Positions 17,639-26,927 are shown, counted from the first letter of the stretch. The stretch: 64,000 nucleotides of DNA from Streptomyces sp. JJ38 (GCF_019303475.1 NZ_JABLSI010000030.1:1-64000); one strand, 5' to 3'. Program-made: numbers and translations. The notes: generated by a model from the letters alone, not told the origin.

Positions 17639-18301
17639 ATGGAGAGCACCAGACGGGCGGTCCAGTCATCCGTGTTCGCCCCGGCTCGGGCCGCGCACCG
17701 CAGCGTGGACGGATACCTGATGGCCGCGTTTCCCTGGTACGGGCTGGACGAGGCGTTCACCGGCCCGCGCTGGCTGATGCAGGTCGGGGCGGCGGCCGAC
17801 GGCACCGTCGAGCACGGGTCCACCGGGCACGGCGACGAGCCGTCACTGCGGGTGGAGACCAGCCCGGACGAGCAGCGGTTCGCCGTCGTCGTCACCGTGG
17901 CGAGCCGTCCGCTGCGGCGCAGCGCGGACGGTACGGGGATGCTGGAGGCCACCTCCGTGTCCTCGGCCGCCTGGCTGGCCGGTTCGGGGCTGCTGTCGTG
18001 CACCTGGCCCACGCACATGGAGCGGGCGCTGCGGCAGGACTGGCTGGACCAGCAGACCGCCATCGCCTGGGACCTGGCCGACCACCTCGGCGGGGAGGGC
18101 TGGGCCACGCTCAACCTGCCCGTCGACGGTGTGCCCACGCCGTTCCACTACCGGGACTCCGAGTACGGCTGGGTGCTGGCCGGAACCGCGGGCAACGACG
18201 TCCACATCGGCGCCTACGGCCGCGGCATGAGCGCCTACGGCCTCGGCTTCAGCGTCATCCAGGACATCACCGGCTACCGGGCCGCCTCCGACGGCTCCTG
18301 A
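17639..18301 (+). CDS. Conserved actinobacterial protein, unknown function
   Basis: A 220-residue soluble protein without signal or membrane segment. I recognise no family. It is rich in aromatic and Gly residues (MAAFPWYGLDEAF, GWATLNLPVDG, IGAYGRGMSAYGLGF) and looks like a single compact alpha/beta domain. ATG 17639 follows GAGGAGG at 17622-17628. It stands alone between tatB and the convergent mrp gene, with which it shares a terminator hairpin. Confidence 0.8.
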   Translation: MESTRRAVQSSVFAPARAAHRSVDGYLMAAFPWYGLDEAFTGPRWLMQVGAAADGTVEHGSTGHGDEPSLRVETSPDEQRFAVVVTVASRPLRRSADGTGMLEATSVSSAAWLAGSGLLSCTWPTHMERALRQDWLDQQTAIAWDLADHLGGEGWATLNLPVDGVPTPFHYRDSEYGWVLAGTAGNDVHIGAYGRGMSAYGLGFSVIQDITGYRAASDGS

Positions 18302-18319
18302 GTGCCGCGCGCGGCAACG

Positions 18320-18355
18320 CACAGGGCGGGCCCGGCAGCCGGACCCGCCCCTGTG
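18320..18355. terminator. Convergent hairpin between the unknown gene and mrp
   Basis: An inverted repeat from 18320 to 18355 (cacagggcggg paired with cccgcccctgtg, one bulged base) sits between the two converging stop codons. Confidence 0.65.
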
Positions 18356-18367
18356 TGCCGGTGCGTC

Positions 18368-19525
18368 TCAGAACTTGTTGCGGGGCGTGATGCCCAGCGA
18401 CATCCCGGCCAGGCCGCGCTGCCGGCCGCCCAGCTTGCCCGCCACGGAGCGGATCGCCGCCCCGGCGGGGGAGTCCGGGTCGCTCAGCACCACGGGCCTG
18501 CCCTCGTCCCCGCCCTCGCGCAGCCGCACGTCGATGGGGATGGAGCCGAGCACCGGCACCGTCGTGCCCGTCGTCCGCGACAGGCCCTCGGCGACCCGCT
18601 CGCCGCCGCCGGTGCCGAAGACGTCCACCATCTCGTCGCAGTGCGGGCAGGGCAGCCCGGACATGTTCTCCACCACGCCGACGATCTTCTGGTGCGTCTG
18701 GACCGCGATCGACCCCGCCCGCTCGGCCACCTCGGCGGCGGCCTGCTGCGGGGTGGTGACGACGAGGATCTCCGCGTTCGGGACGAGCTGCGCGACCGAG
18801 ATGGCGATGTCGCCGGTGCCCGGGGGCAGGTCCAGGAGCAGCACGTCCAGGTCGCCCCAGTAGACGTCGGCGAGGAACTGCTGCAGCGCGCGGTGCAGCA
18901 TCGGCCCGCGCCAGACGACGGGGGCGTTGCCCGGGGTGAACATGCCGATCGAGATGACCTTCACGCCATGCGCCGCGGGCGGCATGATCATGTCCTCGAC
19001 CTGGGTGGGACGCCCCTCGGCGCCGAGCATGCGCGGCACGGAGTGGCCGTAGATGTCCGCGTCCACGACGCCGACCTTCAGCCCGTCCGCGGCCATGGCG
19101 GCGGCGAGGTTCACCGTCACCGAGGACTTGCCGACGCCGCCCTTGCCGGAGGCCACGCAGTACACGCGGGTCAGCGAGTTCGGCTGGGCGAACGGCACCT
19201 CGCGCTCGGCCTTGCCGCCGCGCAGGTTCTCCGCCAGTTCGCGGCGCTGCTCGTCGCTCATCACGTCCAGCTCGACCTGGACGTCCGTGACGCCCGCGAC
19301 GCCGCGCACCGCGTCGGTCACCCGCGCGATGATCGTCTCACGCATCGGACAGCCCGAGACGGTGAGATAGACGGCGACGGCCACCGAGCCGTCAGCGGCG
19401 ATGTCGACGGACTTGACCATGCCCAGGTCGGTGATCGGACGGTTGATCTCCGGGTCGTTCACCGTGGCGAGGGCGGCGCGCACCGCCTCGTCGGTGGGAG
19501 CCGCTCCGTACGTGTCGGTAGCCAT
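18368..19525 (-). CDS. mrp: Mrp/ApbC-type Fe-S cluster carrier P-loop ATPase
   Basis: A 385-residue protein made of an N-terminal DUF59/MIP18 domain (about 10-90; TVSGCPMRE holds its conserved Cys) and a deviant Walker A ATPase (GKGGVGKS at 127-134; DADIYGHS; LLLDLPPGTGD). A CPHC pair after VVENMSG is the bridging cluster site of the Mrp/NBP35 family. It carries Fe-S clusters to apoproteins. The only candidate start is ATG 19525, close behind a TACCAT hexamer, suggesting a leaderless mRNA. Divergent from the lipoprotein gene. Confidence 0.95.
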   Translation of the reverse strand: MATDTYGAAPTDEAVRAALATVNDPEINRPITDLGMVKSVDIAADGSVAVAVYLTVSGCPMRETIIARVTDAVRGVAGVTDVQVELDVMSDEQRRELAENLRGGKAEREVPFAQPNSLTRVYCVASGKGGVGKSSVTVNLAAAMAADGLKVGVVDADIYGHSVPRMLGAEGRPTQVEDMIMPPAAHGVKVISIGMFTPGNAPVVWRGPMLHRALQQFLADVYWGDLDVLLLDLPPGTGDIAISVAQLVPNAEILVVTTPQQAAAEVAERAGSIAVQTHQKIVGVVENMSGLPCPHCDEMVDVFGTGGGERVAEGLSRTTGTTVPVLGSIPIDVRLREGGDEGRPVVLSDPDSPAGAAIRSVAGKLGGRQRGLAGMSLGITPRNKF

Positions 19526-19629
19526 ACGCCCGATGGTACGGCGCCCTCCGCCGGACCGTCACCGCCAGGTGGCGCCGATGCGGGTAGTGTGCGGTTCCCC
19601 ACGCCGACGTCACCGGAGGAAGAGCCGCA

Positions 19630-20469
19630 GTGTCCGCAGCACGCCCCGCATGGTTCCGCATCGGCAGGAGGACACCGCGGGGGGCCGCCGGTCCCGGGCT
19701 GCGGGCGGTGCTCGCGATCGGCCTCGCTGCGGGGCTCGCCACCGGGCTCACGGGCTGCGCGGAGGAGAAGAAGGACCCGGACGCGGGCACCAACGGCGTC
19801 GGCAAGCTCACCGCCGAGCGCATCGAGAAGAAGGCCAGGGACGCGGCGGACGCGGCGGACGCCGTCCGGCTGACCGGCACGCTCGTGACCAAGGGCCGCA
19901 CCTACCGGCTCGACATGCGGCTGAAGGACGACGGCGGGATCGGCGAGGTCTCCGCGCAGGGCGGCAACCGCTTCGAGCTGCTGCGCGTCGGCGAGCAGCT
20001 TTTCCTGAAGGCCGACGCGGAGTTCTGGGTCCACCAGGAGCACGGCGGTGAGGAGCCGACCGAGGCCGACCGCGAGGCCGCGGGGAAGCTCGACGGCAAG
20101 TACGTGAAGGTCCCGGCCGAGGACCCGGCCTACGACCAGCTCAGCGGCTTCACGACCATGGACGTCCTGCTGGACGGCGTTCTCGCCATGGACGGGAAGC
20201 GGGCCACCGGTGAGCGCGGCGAGGTGGACGGCGTCCGCACGATCCGGGTCACCGCGGCGGGCGGCGCGGGGGGTGTGATGGACGTCTCGCTCATCGACAC
20301 CCCGTACCCGCTGCGGCTGGAGCGGGCCGGGGACGCGGGCGTGATCACGATGTCCGACTGGGACAAGCGGTTCTCGCTGCGCGCCCCCAAGGAGGAGCAG
20401 GTCCTGGACTACGGCAAGGACATCTTCGCCGAGCAGGAGGCCGGGTCGGACTCCGGATCCGAGGGGTGA
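19630..20469 (+). CDS. Lipoprotein, LppX/LprAFG-like fold
   Basis: A 279-residue lipoprotein. The signal peptide ends in a lipobox LTGC with Cys43. The mature domain has the half-barrel pattern of LppX/LprG proteins (KARDAADAADAVRLTGTLV, RLDMRLK, LFLKADAEFW, MSDWDKRFSLRAP), which carry lipids or glycolipids in mycobacteria. It occupies the place of lpqX beside mrp in M. tuberculosis. GTG 19630 has ggaggaag at 7 nt. A second member of the same family lies at 51900-52697. Confidence 0.85.
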   Translation: MSAARPAWFRIGRRTPRGAAGPGLRAVLAIGLAAGLATGLTGCAEEKKDPDAGTNGVGKLTAERIEKKARDAADAADAVRLTGTLVTKGRTYRLDMRLKDDGGIGEVSAQGGNRFELLRVGEQLFLKADAEFWVHQEHGGEEPTEADREAAGKLDGKYVKVPAEDPAYDQLSGFTTMDVLLDGVLAMDGKRATGERGEVDGVRTIRVTAAGGAGGVMDVSLIDTPYPLRLERAGDAGVITMSDWDKRFSLRAPKEEQVLDYGKDIFAEQEAGSDSGSEG

Positions 20470-20565
20470 CGCCGGCTCCGCATCCCCGGCGTGAGCGGCC
20501 TGGCCGGGGCGGACGCCCGGCGCGGCGGCGTGGTGGGGGCCCGTGGCCCGCCCGGCGCCGGGACC

Positions 20566-21123
20566 TCAGCCGTCGCGGCGCCTGCGGAACATCAGCCGGG
20601 GCAGACCGGCCGGAACGGGGTGCCGCGTCGTGGCCGGGGACTCCACCGGGGGCGCGGCGGTCGTGCCCGAGGGCATCGCGCCCGGCTGCTCCACCGGCTC
20701 TCCGGCGGGCTCCAGCCGCAGCACCCGGCACTCACGCGCCCAGCGGTCCAGGAGGGTGTCGGCGTCGGGGGCGTTCAGGCGCTTGCCCTTGAGTTCCTCG
20801 GCCGTGGCCGGCCACGCCTCGCCGTCCGGCCGCAGCGTGACGACCCGGGCGGGCCAGACGACGAGCCGGCCGCCCTTGTCCTTGCTGCGGACGCTGACCG
20901 TGGTGGTGGCGCCGTCCGTCAGCCCGAGGCCCGCCAGGGGCTGTTCGCCGGGACCGTCGCCGACGACGCAGACCGCGCCCTCGTGCCACACGTGCCACAG
21001 CGCCCGCGCCGGGCCGCCCTGCGGACCGCGCACCCACACGAGGGCGGACTTCTTCGCGGCTTCCTCCACGAGGGCCCGTCCGAACAGGGCCCCAGCGCCG
21101 TCGGGGGCTGTGGTCTCGGTCAT
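20566..21123 (-). CDS. Conserved hypothetical protein
   Basis: A 185-residue cytoplasmic protein. The first 140 residues look like a small beta-rich domain (ALVWVRG, ARALWHVWHEGAVCVVG, TTTVSVRSKDKGGRLVVW, ARVVTL), weakly reminiscent of split-barrel flavin-binding proteins but without a motif I can name. The last 45 residues are disordered and basic (FRRRRDG). It is transcribed towards the lipoprotein gene and lies 94 nt upstream of the corA 3' end, on the same strand as corA. Real gene by codon pattern; function unassigned. Confidence 0.72.
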   Translation of the reverse strand: MTETTAPDGAGALFGRALVEEAAKKSALVWVRGPQGGPARALWHVWHEGAVCVVGDGPGEQPLAGLGLTDGATTTVSVRSKDKGGRLVVWPARVVTLRPDGEAWPATAEELKGKRLNAPDADTLLDRWARECRVLRLEPAGEPVEQPGAMPSGTTAAPPVESPATTRHPVPAGLPRLMFRRRRDG

Positions 21124-21217
21124 GCCCCGACCCTACCGTGCGTGCGGCGGGCGCCGTGGCGCCGCGGGGAGGCCGGGAGGACGGGCCCCACGCGGGGCGA
21201 GAACACGCGGCGCACGG

Positions 21218-22363
21218 CTACAACCAGCCGTTTCGCTTGAACCCGCGGTGCATGGCGAAGCAGATGCCGGTGATCAGGAGCATGACGGCCGGGTAGCCGT
21301 ACTTCCAGTCGGTCTCGGGCATATAGGAGAAGTTCATGCCGTAGACACCGGCGATCATCGTCGGCACCGCGAAGATCGCCGCCCAGGAGGTGATCTTGCG
21401 CATGTCCTCGTTCTGCGCCACGGTGGCCTGCGCCAGATTGGCCTGAAGGATCGAGTTGAGCAGGTCGTCGAAGGCGAGCACCTGCTCGCTCACCCGGGCG
21501 AGGTGGTCGGCGACGTCCCGGAAGTACTTCTGGATGTCCGGGTCGATGACGCGCATCGGCCGCTCGCTGAGCTGCTGCATGGGGCGCAGCAGCGGGGACA
21601 CCGCCCGCTTGAGGCCCAGCACCTCCCGCTTGAGCTGGTAGATGCGGCCCGCCTCGCCCCCGGCCCGCTGCTTGGCGCGGTTGCCGCCGGTCTGCTGCGA
21701 GAAGACGTCGATCTCCACGTCGTCGATCTCGACCTGCACCGCGTCCGAGACGGCCAGATAGCCGTCGACCGCCTGGTCGGCGATGGCGTGCAGGACGGCC
21801 GACGGCCCCTTGGCCAGCAGCTCCGGGTCGTCCTCCAGCCGGTGCCTCAGGGAGCGCAGCGAGCCCTCGGCGCCGTGCCGGACGGTGATGATGTAGTCGG
21901 CGCCGGTGAAGCACATGACCTCGCCGGTCTCCACGACCTGGCTGCCGGCGGAGCGCTCGGCGCGCGGGCGGTAGTGGATCGTCTTGATGACGGTGAACAG
22001 CGAGTCGTCGTAGCGCTCCAGCTTGGGGCGCTGGTGGGCGTGGACGGCGTCCTCCACCGCGAGCGGGTGCAGCCCGAAGACCTGTGCGAGCCCGGCGAAC
22101 TCCTCCTCCGTCGGCTCGTGCAGCCCGATCCACACGAAGCCTCGGGCGCCGTCGGGCCGGACCCCGCCGCGGACGGCCGCGAGCGCCTCGGCGGGCGTCA
22201 GGCTGTCGGCGCGACGGCGGCCGTCCTGGTAGACGGCGCAGTCGATCACGGCGCTGGACGGCGCGGGCCCCGGGCCCGGCTCGTAGGAGCCGACCACCAG
22301 GCCGCGGCGGAAGGGGCGGCGGGCGGGCCGTACGGCGGCACGCAGGTCACGGATCATCGACAT
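21218..22363 (-). CDS. corA: CorA family magnesium/cobalt transporter
   Basis: A 381-residue pentameric channel subunit: an N-terminal alpha/beta cytoplasmic funnel, the long stalk helix (QKYFRDVADHLARVSEQV), then two membrane helices separated by the YGMNF selectivity motif (GMN at 342-344), ending in a basic tail (HRGFKRNGWL). ATG 22363 follows aaggag at 6 nt; the open frame upstream of it is not coding. The 417-nt leader contains no M-box riboswitch that I can recognise. Confidence 0.94.
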   Translation of the reverse strand: MSMIRDLRAAVRPARRPFRRGLVVGSYEPGPGPAPSSAVIDCAVYQDGRRRADSLTPAEALAAVRGGVRPDGARGFVWIGLHEPTEEEFAGLAQVFGLHPLAVEDAVHAHQRPKLERYDDSLFTVIKTIHYRPRAERSAGSQVVETGEVMCFTGADYIITVRHGAEGSLRSLRHRLEDDPELLAKGPSAVLHAIADQAVDGYLAVSDAVQVEIDDVEIDVFSQQTGGNRAKQRAGGEAGRIYQLKREVLGLKRAVSPLLRPMQQLSERPMRVIDPDIQKYFRDVADHLARVSEQVLAFDDLLNSILQANLAQATVAQNEDMRKITSWAAIFAVPTMIAGVYGMNFSYMPETDWKYGYPAVMLLITGICFAMHRGFKRNGWL

Positions 22364-22780
22364 GCTGGGCTCCTTCGCGGGTGTCACGCGCAACGAGCCG
22401 TCAGCGGCGCTGTCGTCTTCGGCTGGCCACCACGGGCACGACGGTCCGGCCGGGAGGGCCGGGCAGCGGGTACGGCGGAGCGGGGAAGGCGGGGAGGGCG
22501 TTCCCAAAGCCGTGGAGTGCCTGGAGTGAGCGTCAGCAGGGCCGCTGGCGGAGGGGAGACGGGCTGCAACTGCACGGTCGACTGGGATCCACGTCCGCCC
22601 ACCTCCTCCGGTCGGCCCCCTGGGGGGAATCGCTGGATGCCCCGGCCGCCGGGCCCTGAAGGGCGGAAACAGGCGGCGACGGGCGGCACAACGGTAGCAT
22701 CCGGCGGGCCACTTCCCCGGTTCGAGAGGCTGAAAAGCGCCGCTTCTTTTCCCAATCAACACGCGCCCTAAACTCGCCGC
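22364..22780. other. 417-bp divergent intergenic region (corA / SUFU gene)
   Basis: Both flanking genes start here. The SUFU-gene side ends with TAAACT 8 nt before the ATG, a possible -10 of a leaderless promoter. The corA side is an unusually long leader with several GC-rich inverted repeats but no convincing ORF and no riboswitch core that I recognise. Confidence 0.5.
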
Positions 22781-23419
22781 ATGACCGATCTTCTCGAACT
22801 GGTCGAGGCACGGCTGTGCTCGGCGCTCGGCGAACCGGACGCCCGCGCGGCGATCACCTTTCTCGGAACCGACCGGATCACGGTCCTGCGCTTCGTCGAC
22901 CCGGTCGGCGGACCCACCCCGGACGACGGCCCGGCCACGGGCGACACCCGGGCGCCGGTGGTCCGCTACGCGACCCTCGGCATGTCGGCGGCGCCCATGA
23001 GCGACCCGACCGCCGCCCTCGCCGACCCCGAGCGCGGGCCGCGCGCCGAGCTGCTGCTCTCGGTCAGGGCCGGGATCGTCGACACCGACAAGGTGCTGCG
23101 CCCGCTCGCCGTGCTCGCCGCGTCCCCCCAGGTCGAGGGTGTCGTCGTGGCGCCCGGCGCCTCGCTCGACGTCGGCGAGCCGCTGTGGCCCGGCGCGCCC
23201 TTCAGCTCCGTGCTGGTGGCCGAGCCGGGCGGCCTCGTCGAGGACCTGGAGCTCGACGCGCCGCGCGAGCCCGTCCGCTTCCTGCCGCTGCTGCCCATGA
23301 CGCCGACCGAGGCGGCCTGGAAGCGCGTGCACGGCGCCCAGGCCCTCCGGGAACGCTGGCTCGAGCACGGCACGGACCTGCGCGACCCGCTGCGCCGCGC
23401 GGTACCCCTGACCGGGTGA
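22781..23419 (+). CDS. Suppressor of fused (SUFU) domain protein
   Basis: A 212-residue protein with the SUFU-like pattern: FVDPVGGP near the start, VRYATLGMSAAPM, RAELLLSVR, the central VLAASPQVEGVVVAPGASLD segment and LPLLPMTPTEAAWKRVHGA near the end. Bacterial SUFU proteins often associate with toxin/immunity loci, but no toxin gene lies nearby. No ribosome site precedes ATG 22781; leaderless translation is likely. The next gene starts 37 nt downstream in the same direction. Confidence 0.82.
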   Translation: MTDLLELVEARLCSALGEPDARAAITFLGTDRITVLRFVDPVGGPTPDDGPATGDTRAPVVRYATLGMSAAPMSDPTAALADPERGPRAELLLSVRAGIVDTDKVLRPLAVLAASPQVEGVVVAPGASLDVGEPLWPGAPFSSVLVAEPGGLVEDLELDAPREPVRFLPLLPMTPTEAAWKRVHGAQALRERWLEHGTDLRDPLRRAVPLTG

Positions 23420-23456
23420 TCGTCCTTGACGAAGCCCGTCGGGGGGAGCACCGTGG

Positions 23457-24095
23457 ATGCCCATGAGGGGCGAACCCAGTTGCCCGAAGTGTGGTGGCCG
23501 CGTGAGGGCACCCGGTCTCTTCTCCGACTCCTGGCAGTGCGACGCGCACGGCGCCGTACAGCCGGTCCAGCCCGTGGTCCCACCCAGCGTCGAAGCGCTC
23601 AGCGTCGCGATCAAACGGGCCCAGGTCCCGGTGTGGATGCCCTGGCCGCTGCCGCTCGGCTGGTTGTTCACCGGCGTCGCCAGCGCCGGTGACGACCGCA
23701 GCGGCGGGCGGGCCACCGCCGTCGCCTGCACCGGCCCCGGCCCCGTGGGCGGGGTCGGCGAGATCGTCCTCGTCGCCGAGGATCTGGGGCTCGGCCTCGG
23801 CGCCCGCTACGCCAAAGTCCCCGGTCTCGATCCGGGGCTGGACGTCTCCGGGCCCCCGCAGGCCAAGGTCGTGGCCGCCGGGCGGCCCACCCCGCTGTGG
23901 CACGTCGCCCAGACCCCGGACGACCGCGCGGTGTTCGCCGGTGAGGCCCGCGGGCTGTGGCTGTGGGTCGTCGGCTGGCCGGAACAGGCGGGCATGCTCC
24001 TCTACGACGACCTCGTCCTCGCCGACATGCGGGACGTCGGAGCCGAGGTGGAGATGGTGCCCTGCGGGGCGCTCTCCCCGCGCCTCCTCGACTGA
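23457..24095 (+). CDS. DUF6758-like zinc-ribbon protein
   Basis: A 212-residue protein beginning with a zinc-ribbon-like sequence (CPKCGGR at 9-15 and a further Cys near 28 in SWQCDAHG). The rest is one alpha/beta domain with conserved PVWMPWPLPLGWLFTGV, GPGPVGGVGEIVLVAEDLG and GLWLWVVGWPEQAGMLLYDDL. It is widely conserved in Streptomyces, of unknown function. ATG 23457 follows ggggggag. It is probably cotranscribed with the SUFU gene and the PHP gene after it. Confidence 0.82.
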   Translation: MPMRGEPSCPKCGGRVRAPGLFSDSWQCDAHGAVQPVQPVVPPSVEALSVAIKRAQVPVWMPWPLPLGWLFTGVASAGDDRSGGRATAVACTGPGPVGGVGEIVLVAEDLGLGLGARYAKVPGLDPGLDVSGPPQAKVVAAGRPTPLWHVAQTPDDRAVFAGEARGLWLWVVGWPEQAGMLLYDDLVLADMRDVGAEVEMVPCGALSPRLLD

Positions 24096-24191
24096 CGCGC
24101 TCGACCGACCACGCTCGACCGACGCGGCGGCCCGGGCGCCGGCGGCACGCCGCTAGACTGGTGCCGACCCCGTCCCGTCGAGCGTTGGAGC

Positions 24192-25043
24192 GTGCCTGTG
24201 CGGATCGACCTGCACACCCACTCCACCGCGTCCGACGGCACGGACACCCCGGCCGAGCTGGTACGCAACGCCGCCCGGGCCGGGCTCGACGTCGTCGCCC
24301 TCACCGACCACGACACGGTCGCCGGGCACGCGGAGGCCACCGCGGCCCTGCCCGCCGGGCTGACCCTGGTCACCGGGGCCGAGCTGTCCTGCCGCCTCGA
24401 CGGTGTGAGCCTGCACATGCTGGCCTACCTCTTCGACCCCCGCGAACCCGAGCTGGCCCGGGAGCGCGAACTGGTCCGCGACGACCGCGTGCCGCGCGCC
24501 CGGGCCATGGTCGCGAAGCTCCAGGAGCTGGGCGTCCCCGTCACCTGGGAGCAGGTCGGCCGGATCGCGGGCGACGGCGCCGTCGGCCGCCCGCACATCG
24601 CGTCGGCCCTCGTGGAACTCGGCGTCGTGCCCGACGTGTCGGCGGCCTTCACCTCCGACTGGCTCGCGAACGACGGCCGGGCCTACGTGGAGAAGCACGA
24701 GCTGGACCCCTTCGAGGCGATCCGCCTCGTCAAGGGAGCGGGCGGCGTCGCCGTCTTCGCCCACCCGCTCGCCCTCAAACGCGGCCAGTGCGTCCCGGAG
24801 AGCGCCATCGCCGAGCTCGCCGCCGCCGGTCTCGACGGGATCGAGGCCGACCACATGGACCACGACCCGGCCACCCGGGCCCGCCTGCACGGCCTCGCCG
24901 CCGATCTCGGTCTGCTCGCCACCGGCTCCAGCGACTACCACGGCAGCCGCAAGACCTGCCGCCTCGGTGAGCACCTGACGGCCCCCGACGTCTACGCCGA
25001 GATCGCCGACCGCGGCTCCGGAGCCCGGCCGGTCACGGCCTGA
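24192..25043 (+). CDS. PHP domain metallophosphoesterase
   Basis: A 283-residue PHP protein. Metal-site motifs are intact: DLHTHSTASDGTDTP (residues 6-20), TDHDTVAG, AELSC, RPHIA, FAHP, and the final GSSDYHG. It is most like RNase AM/YciV-type nucleotide phosphatases that act on 3',5'-bisphosphates or RNA 5' ends; the substrate is inferred. GTG 24192 or 24198 could start it. Confidence 0.9.
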   Translation: MPVRIDLHTHSTASDGTDTPAELVRNAARAGLDVVALTDHDTVAGHAEATAALPAGLTLVTGAELSCRLDGVSLHMLAYLFDPREPELARERELVRDDRVPRARAMVAKLQELGVPVTWEQVGRIAGDGAVGRPHIASALVELGVVPDVSAAFTSDWLANDGRAYVEKHELDPFEAIRLVKGAGGVAVFAHPLALKRGQCVPESAIAELAAAGLDGIEADHMDHDPATRARLHGLAADLGLLATGSSDYHGSRKTCRLGEHLTAPDVYAEIADRGSGARPVTA

Positions 25044-25183
25044 CCCCTCGGCGTCGGCCGGCGGGGCGGCGCGCCCGGTCCGGCCGAGCCGGCTCCCGAG
25101 CTCCCGGGCAGACGGGCCCCTCTCCGCTTCCCTGACCTTCCCCTCCCCCCTCCCTCCCGTACGACCCGTTCCGAGGCACCCCC

Positions 25184-25786
25184 ATGTTCGACGCCGCAGT
25201 CTTCGGCTCCCTCTTCCTCACCCTCTTCGTCATCATGGACCCGCCCGGCATCACGCCGATCTTCCTCGCGCTCACCTCCGGGCGCCCGGTCAAGGTCCAG
25301 CGCAGGATGGCCTGGCAGGCCGCGGCCGTCGCGCTCGCCGTCATCACCGTCTTCGGCCTCTGCGGCCGGCAGATCCTCGACTACCTGCACGTCTCCACGC
25401 CCGCGCTGATGATCGCGGGAGGGCTGCTGCTGCTCCTCGTCGCGCTGGATCTGCTGACCGGCAAGACGGACGAGCCGCAGCAGACGAAGGAGGTCAACGT
25501 CGCCCTCGTGCCGCTCGGGATGCCGCTGCTCGCCGGCCCCGGCGCCATCGTCGCCGTGATCATCGCCGTCCAGCGCGCGGACGGGCTCGGGGGCCAGGTG
25601 TCGGTGTGGAGCGCGATCGTGGCCATGCACGTGGTGCTCTGGCTGACCATGCGCTACTCGTTGGGGATCGTCCGGCTGATCCGGGAGGGCGGCGTCGTCC
25701 TCGTGACCCGGCTGTCCGGCATGCTGCTCTCCGCCATCGCCGTCCAGCAGATCATCAACGGCGTCCGCCAGGTGATCCAGGGCTGA
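25184..25786 (+). CDS. MarC family integral membrane protein
   Basis: A 200-residue protein with six hydrophobic segments. The MarC family features are present: FVIMDPPGITPIFLALT in the first loop and VPLGMPLLAGPGAI in the middle. No function is firmly established for the family, and a role in multiple antibiotic resistance has been disputed. ATG 25184 is 140 nt after the PHP gene. Its 3' end overlaps the remnant 3' end of the converging molybdoenzyme gene. Confidence 0.92.
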   Translation: MFDAAVFGSLFLTLFVIMDPPGITPIFLALTSGRPVKVQRRMAWQAAAVALAVITVFGLCGRQILDYLHVSTPALMIAGGLLLLLVALDLLTGKTDEPQQTKEVNVALVPLGMPLLAGPGAIVAVIIAVQRADGLGGQVSVWSAIVAMHVVLWLTMRYSLGIVRLIREGGVVLVTRLSGMLLSAIAVQQIINGVRQVIQG

Positions 25787-26927
25787 GCGGTCCCGGCCCG
25801 GCCGCCTCGTCCGTGCACAGGACCGGCACCCGCTGCACCGCGTTGTTCGCGAAGCCGCCGAGGTTCCAGGGCTGGTGCAACGGCTGCGCGCCGCCCTCCG
25901 CGTCGCTCGCCCGCGCACCGAGCACGTGGCCGCCGGGCTCGGCGTGCCACGTGTACCGCCAGCGCCGCCAGGCCCAGCGGCCCGCCGCGTCGCCGGGTGC
26001 GGGGTCCAGCTCGGCCCGGCCCCAGGTCGCCCCGTCGTCCGTGCTGACCTAGACGCCCCGCACCGGTGCCCGCCCCGACCAGGCGCGGCCCTCCAGCCGC
26101 ACCGGGCCAGGGCGGACGACCCGCGTGCGGGAGAGGAAGTCCGGGAAGCCGGGCGGGATCAGCAGGGCCCGCGGAGCGATCCGGGTGACGGGCTCGCCCT
26201 CCTCCTCGGCGTCCTGCCGCAGGCGGTAGGCGACCGTCTGCTGGAAGCCGGTGAACGCGGCGTCCACGACGGTGATGTCGCGCAGCCACTTCACCTGGGC
26301 CATCCCGTACCAGCCGGGCACGACCAGCCGCACCGGGTGGCCGTGCTGCGGCGGCAGCGGACCCCCGTTCATCGCGTAGGCCACCAGCACCTCGGGGTCC
26401 TCGCCCCGGGCCACCGCCAGGGGCAGGCCGCGCTGGTAGTCCTGCTCGACCCCGCGCTCGACGCCGTGGTCCGCACCGGTGAACACGACGTCCACGGCAC
26501 CGGGTTCCACGCCCGCCTCGGCGAGCAGCGTCCGCAGCGGGACGCCCGTCCAGTCCGCGGTCCCGACGGCCTCGACGAGCCAGGGCTGGCTGACCGGTCG
26601 CGGGGTCAGCAGTGCCCGCCCGTTGCCCGCGCACTCCATCGTCACGCGCCGGGTGACGGCGGGACGGGAGCGGAGGCCGGCCACGGTCAGCCGCAGCGGG
26701 CGGCGCACCAGGCCGCCGACCGTCACCTCCCACCCGGCGTCGTCCGCCGCGGGGATGTCGTAGTGGACGAGCACGTAGTGCAGCCCGGGCGGGGTGACGT
26801 CGTAGCGCAGAGCCTCCAGCGGAAGCCCGTGGTTGCGCGTGGCCAGCCCGAGCTCCGCGTGGCTGATCCCCTCGCCCGCGTCCGCCAGCCGCGCCGGGGT
26901 GCTGATGTCCGCAAGTCGTCGCCCCAT
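25755..26927 (-). pseudogene. Sulfite oxidase-family molybdoenzyme interrupted by an in-frame TAG
   Basis: From ATG 26927 the frame encodes an oxidoreductase molybdopterin-binding domain with the molybdenum-coordinating Cys99 (TMECAGNGR), DWTGVPL, GADHG and HGHPVRLVVPGWYG. A TAG at 26049-26051 (codon 293) stops it at the start of the Mo-co dimerisation domain. Beyond it the same frame continues for about 97 codons with that domain's hallmarks (VSTDDGATW, WRYTWHAEPG, NLGGFANNAVQRV) to a TGA at 25755. A single base change (GAG or CAG to TAG) explains it. Either a recent pseudogene, a truncated product or a base error. The stop of the upstream hydrolase lies 4 nt before the ATG. Confidence 0.85.

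Noticed and set aside
22384-22755. 123-codon minus-strand frame in the corA leader
   Set aside because: No ribosome site, Pro/Arg-rich random-like sequence and no family resemblance.
26049-26051. Pyrrolysine or selenocysteine decoding of the internal stop
   Set aside because: UAG would be pyrrolysine, but no pyl genes or known use in Streptomyces support it, and the position is an ordinary surface residue before VSTDDG. A nonsense mutation is simpler.
25654-26733. 359-codon minus-strand frame overlapping the molybdoenzyme, first considered as evidence for a frameshift
   Set aside because: It translates to Arg/Ala/Gly-rich text. The C-terminal domain is recovered in the original frame simply by passing the TAG, so no frameshift is needed.
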